In this document: in pieces, positions 32,069 to 35,461 of the stretch
How the letters are laid out: each line of letters starts with the position of its first letter
Position numbering within the stretch: position 1 is the first letter of the stretch
DNA from: Catenulispora rubra
GTDB taxonomy: Bacteria; Actinomycetota; Actinomycetes; Streptomycetales; Catenulisporaceae
Direction: 5' to 3'
Assembly (NCBI RefSeq): GCF_015356825.1
Contig: NZ_JAACYW010000098.1
Span: forward strand, 1-35,461
DNA: 35,461 nucleotides
Notes under the pieces: generated by a model
Told to the model about the DNA's origin: nothing
What the model saw: only the letters and a program-made list of their open reading frames with translations
The model's database searches: none
Program-made: the position numbers and the translations under genes

Positions 32069-34153
32069 ATGCACACAACCGTTCCACCCGGGCCCGACAG
32101 CGTCGCCGAGCCGGTCGACCGGTGGGGGATCCGCCGCGCGGTGCGGCTGGCGTTCCCCGGAGCGTCGAGCCTGGCCCAGGACCAGGCGCACACGGCCCGG
32201 CTCGACGTCTACCTGACCGATCTGCTGCAACCGCACGGCCTGGCGCTGAACCCCGGGGCGCTGGCCCCGCGCGGGCAGTCGTACGGGGAGATGGCCGAGG
32301 CGCTGATCGAGCTGGCGGTGCCCGCCGGGGAGGGCGTGGACCTGCTGGTGATGGCGTATGCGATCCCTGACATCACGCCGGGCCGGGCCACCACGACCTA
32401 CCTGAGCCACGTCTGCCCCGGCCGGCCGATGGCCTTCGCGGTCAGCGACGAGGGCACCGCGGCGGGGTTCACCGGGCTGCGGCTGATCCGCGAGTACGCG
32501 CGCAGCGGCGACTACCGGCGGGCGCTGCTCGTGGTGGTCGAACAGGCGTGGCTCGCCTACGACCCCGGGGTGCCGGCGGCGATGCCGTCCGGGCACAGCG
32601 GGGTCGCGCTGCTGTTCGGCGACGGCGGCGGGGACGGTGTCGACGAGCTGGTCGGCGAGGCCGGCGTACCGGTGTCGGTATCTGTGTCGGGCCTGGCCGG
32701 CGCGTCGAACGCGTCGGAGCCGGTGGCGATGCTCGGACCGGTCCGGGTGCGGGCCGGGGCGCGCGAGGGGTCGCCGGGTGCTGAGATCGAAGAACTCGGC
32801 GAGGCGCGGACCGTGATCCTCGGCGCGGTGCTCAAGGCTGAGGCCGACGCGCTCGCCGGGCACGCTGATGTCGTGCTGGCCTCGCCGGGGCGTCCCTACA
32901 CCGGCGTGTGGTGGGAACTGGTCGCGGCGTTGGAAGCCGAGCGTGGGGAGCACCGTATCGTGCTCGCCGACTCCGATCCCGATCTCGGATTCCTTTGTAC
33001 CGCGGCGATCGACGTCCGAGGCCGCCGCAGTGGTACCGGTCCCGAGACCACGGATCCGTTGCTGTGCTTCACCGACTACCTCCAGGCCGCCAAGTCCCGG
33101 GTCACGCCCGAGATCTGGGACTTCATCGACGGCGGCGCCGATTCCGAGCGGACCGTCGCGGCCAACCGGAACGCCTTCGCGCGCGTCGATCTGCGGCCGC
33201 GAGCCCTGGTCGACACAGAGGTCTGCGACACCCGGACCGCGATCCTCGGCTCGACGGTCGGCACGCCGCTGGCCGTCGCTCCCACGGCCTATCACCGGCT
33301 GGTGCATCCCGACGGCGAGGTCGCGACGGCCCAGGGGGCCGGGGCGGCCGACGCGCTGTACGTGGTGAGCATCTTCGCCAGCCGTACGTTCGAGGACATC
33401 GCGCATTCGGCGTCCGGGCCGCTGTGGCTCCAGCTGTACTGGCTGCGCCAGCGGGAGGCGCTGGTCGGGCTGATCGACCGCGCCGCCGCGGCCGGCTATC
33501 GCGCCCTGGTGCTGACGGTCGACATCCCGCGGATGGGGCGGCGGCTGCGCGACATGCGCAACGGGTTCGCCGTCGGCCCCGACTGCGCGGCGGTGAACCT
33601 CGACGCGGCGCTGATGGCCTCGGCGCACACGCGGGGCGTGGGGACGTCGGCGCTGGCCGTGCACACCGCGCAGACCATCGATCCGTCGGTGACGTGGGCC
33701 GATCTGGCGTGGCTGCGGGAGCGCAGCGAGCTGCCGATCGTGCTCAAGGGGATCCTCACCGCCGAGGACGCGCGGCTCGCGGTCTCGTACGGCGCGGACG
33801 CGATCATCGTCTCCAACCACGGCGGACGCCAGCTGGACGGGGCGGTGCCGAGCCTGGTGGCGCTGCCGGAGGTGGTGGAGGCGGTCGCCGGGGCGTGTCC
33901 GGTGATGTTCGACGGCGGCGTGCGCAGCGGCGGGGACGCCTTCGCAGCATTGGCTTTGGGGGCGGCCGTGGTGTTCCTGGGGCGTCCGGTGCTGTGGGGA
34001 CTGGCGGTCGGCGGCGCGGCCGGGGTCGCAGGGCTCTTGGATCTGGCGACCGGGGAGCTGGCGCACACGATGGCGTTGACCGGGCGGCCGTCGCTGGAGG
34101 TCATCGACCGCAGTGCGGTGCGGTGCGGATTCGACGCGCGGACGGAGCCGTGA
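32069..34153 (+). CDS. Cys-less thiolase-fold domain fused to 4-hydroxymandelate oxidase
   Basis: A 694-residue fusion. Residues 20-315 have a thiolase/KAS III-like pattern (DLLVMAYAIPDITPGRATTTYLSH, MAFAVSDEGTAAGFTGLRLI, ALLVVVEQAWLAY), but the nucleophile position near 126-130 is SDEG and the His position (ASPGRPY) also lacks His, so this half cannot be a classical synthase. Residues 335-694 are an FMN-dependent alpha-hydroxyacid oxidase: APTAYHRLVHPDGE, LQLYWLR, Lys560 in IVLKG, and His584/Arg587 in SNHGGRQLDGA. Related glycopeptide-cluster enzymes oxidise 4-hydroxymandelate to 4-hydroxybenzoylformate, the step between HmaS and HpgT. The fused domain may be a carrier- or partner-binding platform, for example for KAS III; this is inference. 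Confidence 0.88.
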   Translation: MHTTVPPGPDSVAEPVDRWGIRRAVRLAFPGASSLAQDQAHTARLDVYLTDLLQPHGLALNPGALAPRGQSYGEMAEALIELAVPAGEGVDLLVMAYAIPDITPGRATTTYLSHVCPGRPMAFAVSDEGTAAGFTGLRLIREYARSGDYRRALLVVVEQAWLAYDPGVPAAMPSGHSGVALLFGDGGGDGVDELVGEAGVPVSVSVSGLAGASNASEPVAMLGPVRVRAGAREGSPGAEIEELGEARTVILGAVLKAEADALAGHADVVLASPGRPYTGVWWELVAALEAERGEHRIVLADSDPDLGFLCTAAIDVRGRRSGTGPETTDPLLCFTDYLQAAKSRVTPEIWDFIDGGADSERTVAANRNAFARVDLRPRALVDTEVCDTRTAILGSTVGTPLAVAPTAYHRLVHPDGEVATAQGAGAADALYVVSIFASRTFEDIAHSASGPLWLQLYWLRQREALVGLIDRAAAAGYRALVLTVDIPRMGRRLRDMRNGFAVGPDCAAVNLDAALMASAHTRGVGTSALAVHTAQTIDPSVTWADLAWLRERSELPIVLKGILTAEDARLAVSYGADAIIVSNHGGRQLDGAVPSLVALPEVVEAVAGACPVMFDGGVRSGGDAFAALALGAAVVFLGRPVLWGLAVGGAAGVAGLLDLATGELAHTMALTGRPSLEVIDRSAVRCGFDARTEP

Positions 34154-35436
34154 GCATGCAGTGGCGGCGTGAAGAGCTGCACGTGGCGGTACGGGACCCG
34201 GCCGCGGCCTCGATGAACTTCCTCAACGAGGTCGCGGCACGGTTCCCGGACGCGGTGTCGCTGGCGGCCGGGCGGCCGTACGACGGGTTCTACGTGGCGG
34301 ACGACATCGAGCGGTACCTGCGGGTCTACCGCGATCATCTGGCGAGCACCGGGCTGTCCGGCTCGGCGGTCGATCGGACGCTGCTGCAGTACGGCCGGAC
34401 CAACGGCGTGATCGGGGACCTGATCGCCCGGACGCTGGCCGTCGACGAGGGGATCGACGTGCCGGCGGAGGCGGTGATGGTCACCGCCGGGTGTCAGGAG
34501 GCGATGATCATCGCGCTGCGCGGGCTGTGCGCCGGGCCCGAGGACGTGGTGCTCGCCGTCGAGCCCTGCTACGTCGGGTTCACCGGGGCCGCGCGGATCC
34601 TCGGGATCGAGGTCGTGCCGGTGCCCGAGGCGGCCGACGGCCTGGACCCCGACGCGGTGCTGCGCGTGGCGCGCGAGGTGCGGGAGTCGGGCCGGCGGCC
34701 GCGGGGGCTGTACGTGGTGCCGAACTTCGCCAACCCCTCGGGCGTGTCGATGCCGGTGGAGGTGCGGCAGCGGCTGCTGGAGGTGGCCGCCGAGGCCGAA
34801 CTGCTGATCCTGGAGGACGATCCCTACGGCCTGTTCGGGCTCGAGGACGAACCCCGGCCGACGCTGAAGGCGCTGGACCGCGAGCAGTCGGTGATGTACC
34901 TGGGGTCGTTCGCGAAGTCGGTGTTCCCCGGCGCGCGGGTGGGGTTCCTGGTCGCTGATCAGGTCGTGGTGGACGGTTCTGGTCGCCGCTCACTGCTGGC
35001 CGAGGAGCTGTCGACGGTCAAGAGCATGCTGACGGTGAACACCTCGCCGATCGCCCAGGCGGTGGTCGGCGGCGTGCTGGTGGAGTCGCAGTACAGCCTG
35101 CGCTCGGCGAACCGCGCGAAAACCGAGTTCTACCGCCGCAACATGCGCGCCCTGCTGGCAGCCCTGGAGCTGGAGTTCGAGGGCGACTCGCGGATGACGT
35201 GGAACACGCCGAACGGCGGCTTCTTCGCAGTACTGAACGTCCCCTTCACAGCGGACGAGGCGCTGGTGGAGGTCTCCGCGCGGGACTACGGCGTGCTGTG
35301 GACCCCGATGGGCTTCTTCTACGCCGGCGGCGGGGGCGAGAGGGCGATTCGGCTGTCGTGCAGCGCGCTGGAGCCGCCTCGGATCGAGGAGGGCGTGCGG
35401 CGGTTGGGGAAGCTTGTGCGGGACCGGGTGCTGTGA
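34150..35436 (+). CDS. hpgT: 4-Hydroxyphenylglycine aminotransferase, HpgT-like
   Basis: A 428-residue fold-type I PLP enzyme. Lys256 in YLGSFAKSVFPGARVGF binds PLP, with NFANPSG (192-198) and the ILEDDPYGLF motif. SMNFLNEVAARFPDAVSLAAGRPYDGF resembles HpgT/PglE of glycopeptide and phenylglycine clusters, which transfer the amino group from tyrosine to 4-hydroxybenzoylformate, giving Hpg and 4-hydroxyphenylpyruvate. This feeds the pyruvate back to HmaS and closes a cycle. The GTG at 34150 overlaps the oxidase stop; ATG 34156 is also in frame. It is the last gene seen and the operon may go on. Confidence 0.9.
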   Translation: MSMQWRREELHVAVRDPAAASMNFLNEVAARFPDAVSLAAGRPYDGFYVADDIERYLRVYRDHLASTGLSGSAVDRTLLQYGRTNGVIGDLIARTLAVDEGIDVPAEAVMVTAGCQEAMIIALRGLCAGPEDVVLAVEPCYVGFTGAARILGIEVVPVPEAADGLDPDAVLRVAREVRESGRRPRGLYVVPNFANPSGVSMPVEVRQRLLEVAAEAELLILEDDPYGLFGLEDEPRPTLKALDREQSVMYLGSFAKSVFPGARVGFLVADQVVVDGSGRRSLLAEELSTVKSMLTVNTSPIAQAVVGGVLVESQYSLRSANRAKTEFYRRNMRALLAALELEFEGDSRMTWNTPNGGFFAVLNVPFTADEALVEVSARDYGVLWTPMGFFYAGGGGERAIRLSCSALEPPRIEEGVRRLGKLVRDRVL

Positions 35437-35461
35437 TCGGGGTGGGGACTGAGGTAAGGGC

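Overview
The window is very GC-rich with strong G/C third-position bias, and its genes run in tightly overlapping operons joined by ATGA and GTGA stop/start overlaps. It carries DUF5753-type and XRE regulators, an ImmA-like peptidase and a secondary-metabolite locus. This points to a filamentous actinomycete. A Catenulispora- or Actinospica-like genome is my guess from general style, not something the sequence proves.

Left flank (1-3900): a small four-helix membrane protein; an LppX/LprG-type lipoprotein that ends in a perfect 14-bp hairpin; and a leftward trio (polytopic membrane protein, ImmA/IrrE-like metallopeptidase, XRE regulator) common in actinomycetes.

RiPP-like module (3900-6625): a good promoter and a perfect dyad at the likely transcription start precede a 187-aa protein made almost wholly of repeats, first a block of NVRE pentads and then six near-identical 14-residue units. 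Next to it is a lanthipeptide-synthetase-like protein. It has an intact-looking phospho-Ser/Thr lyase domain, only the first strands of a kinase domain, and a LanC-like cyclase domain with a Cys/Cys-Cys zinc site. The kinase catalytic lobe is absent. I regard this substrate/enzyme pair as the most unusual feature of the window.

Regulator and first condensation protein (6655-9123): a DUF5753 HTH regulator is translationally coupled to a free-standing NRPS condensation-domain-like protein. Two paralogues of that protein lie beyond a short beta-propeller remnant, so this pair probably belongs to the cluster on the right.

Biosynthetic cluster (9805-35436, open on the right): two divergent operons leave a 338-bp control region at 17626-17963. 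The leftward operon encodes a methyltransferase fused to an ACP-like domain, an MGT-type glycosyltransferase, a DrrB/DrrA-type ABC exporter, a UDP-glucuronate-decarboxylase-like enzyme and two condensation-like proteins. The rightward operon encodes an AMP ligase, two ACPs, KS / short CLF-like / KS, hydroxymandelate synthase, a PhyH-type oxygenase, a DUF3050 protein, E1-alpha/E1-beta, an SDR, a second AMP ligase, a KAS III, another ACP, a Cys-less thiolase-fold domain fused to hydroxymandelate oxidase, and an HpgT-type aminotransferase.

Together HmaS, Hmo and HpgT make the complete route from 4-hydroxyphenylpyruvate to 4-hydroxyphenylglycine (Hpg), yet there is no modular NRPS. My inference is a dissociated assembly line: AMP ligases and free ACPs activate and carry Hpg (or 4-hydroxybenzoylformate) and an acyl chain made by the discrete KS set, free-standing condensation proteins join them, and the product is methylated, glycosylated (possibly with a pentose) and exported. 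This product model has not been tested.
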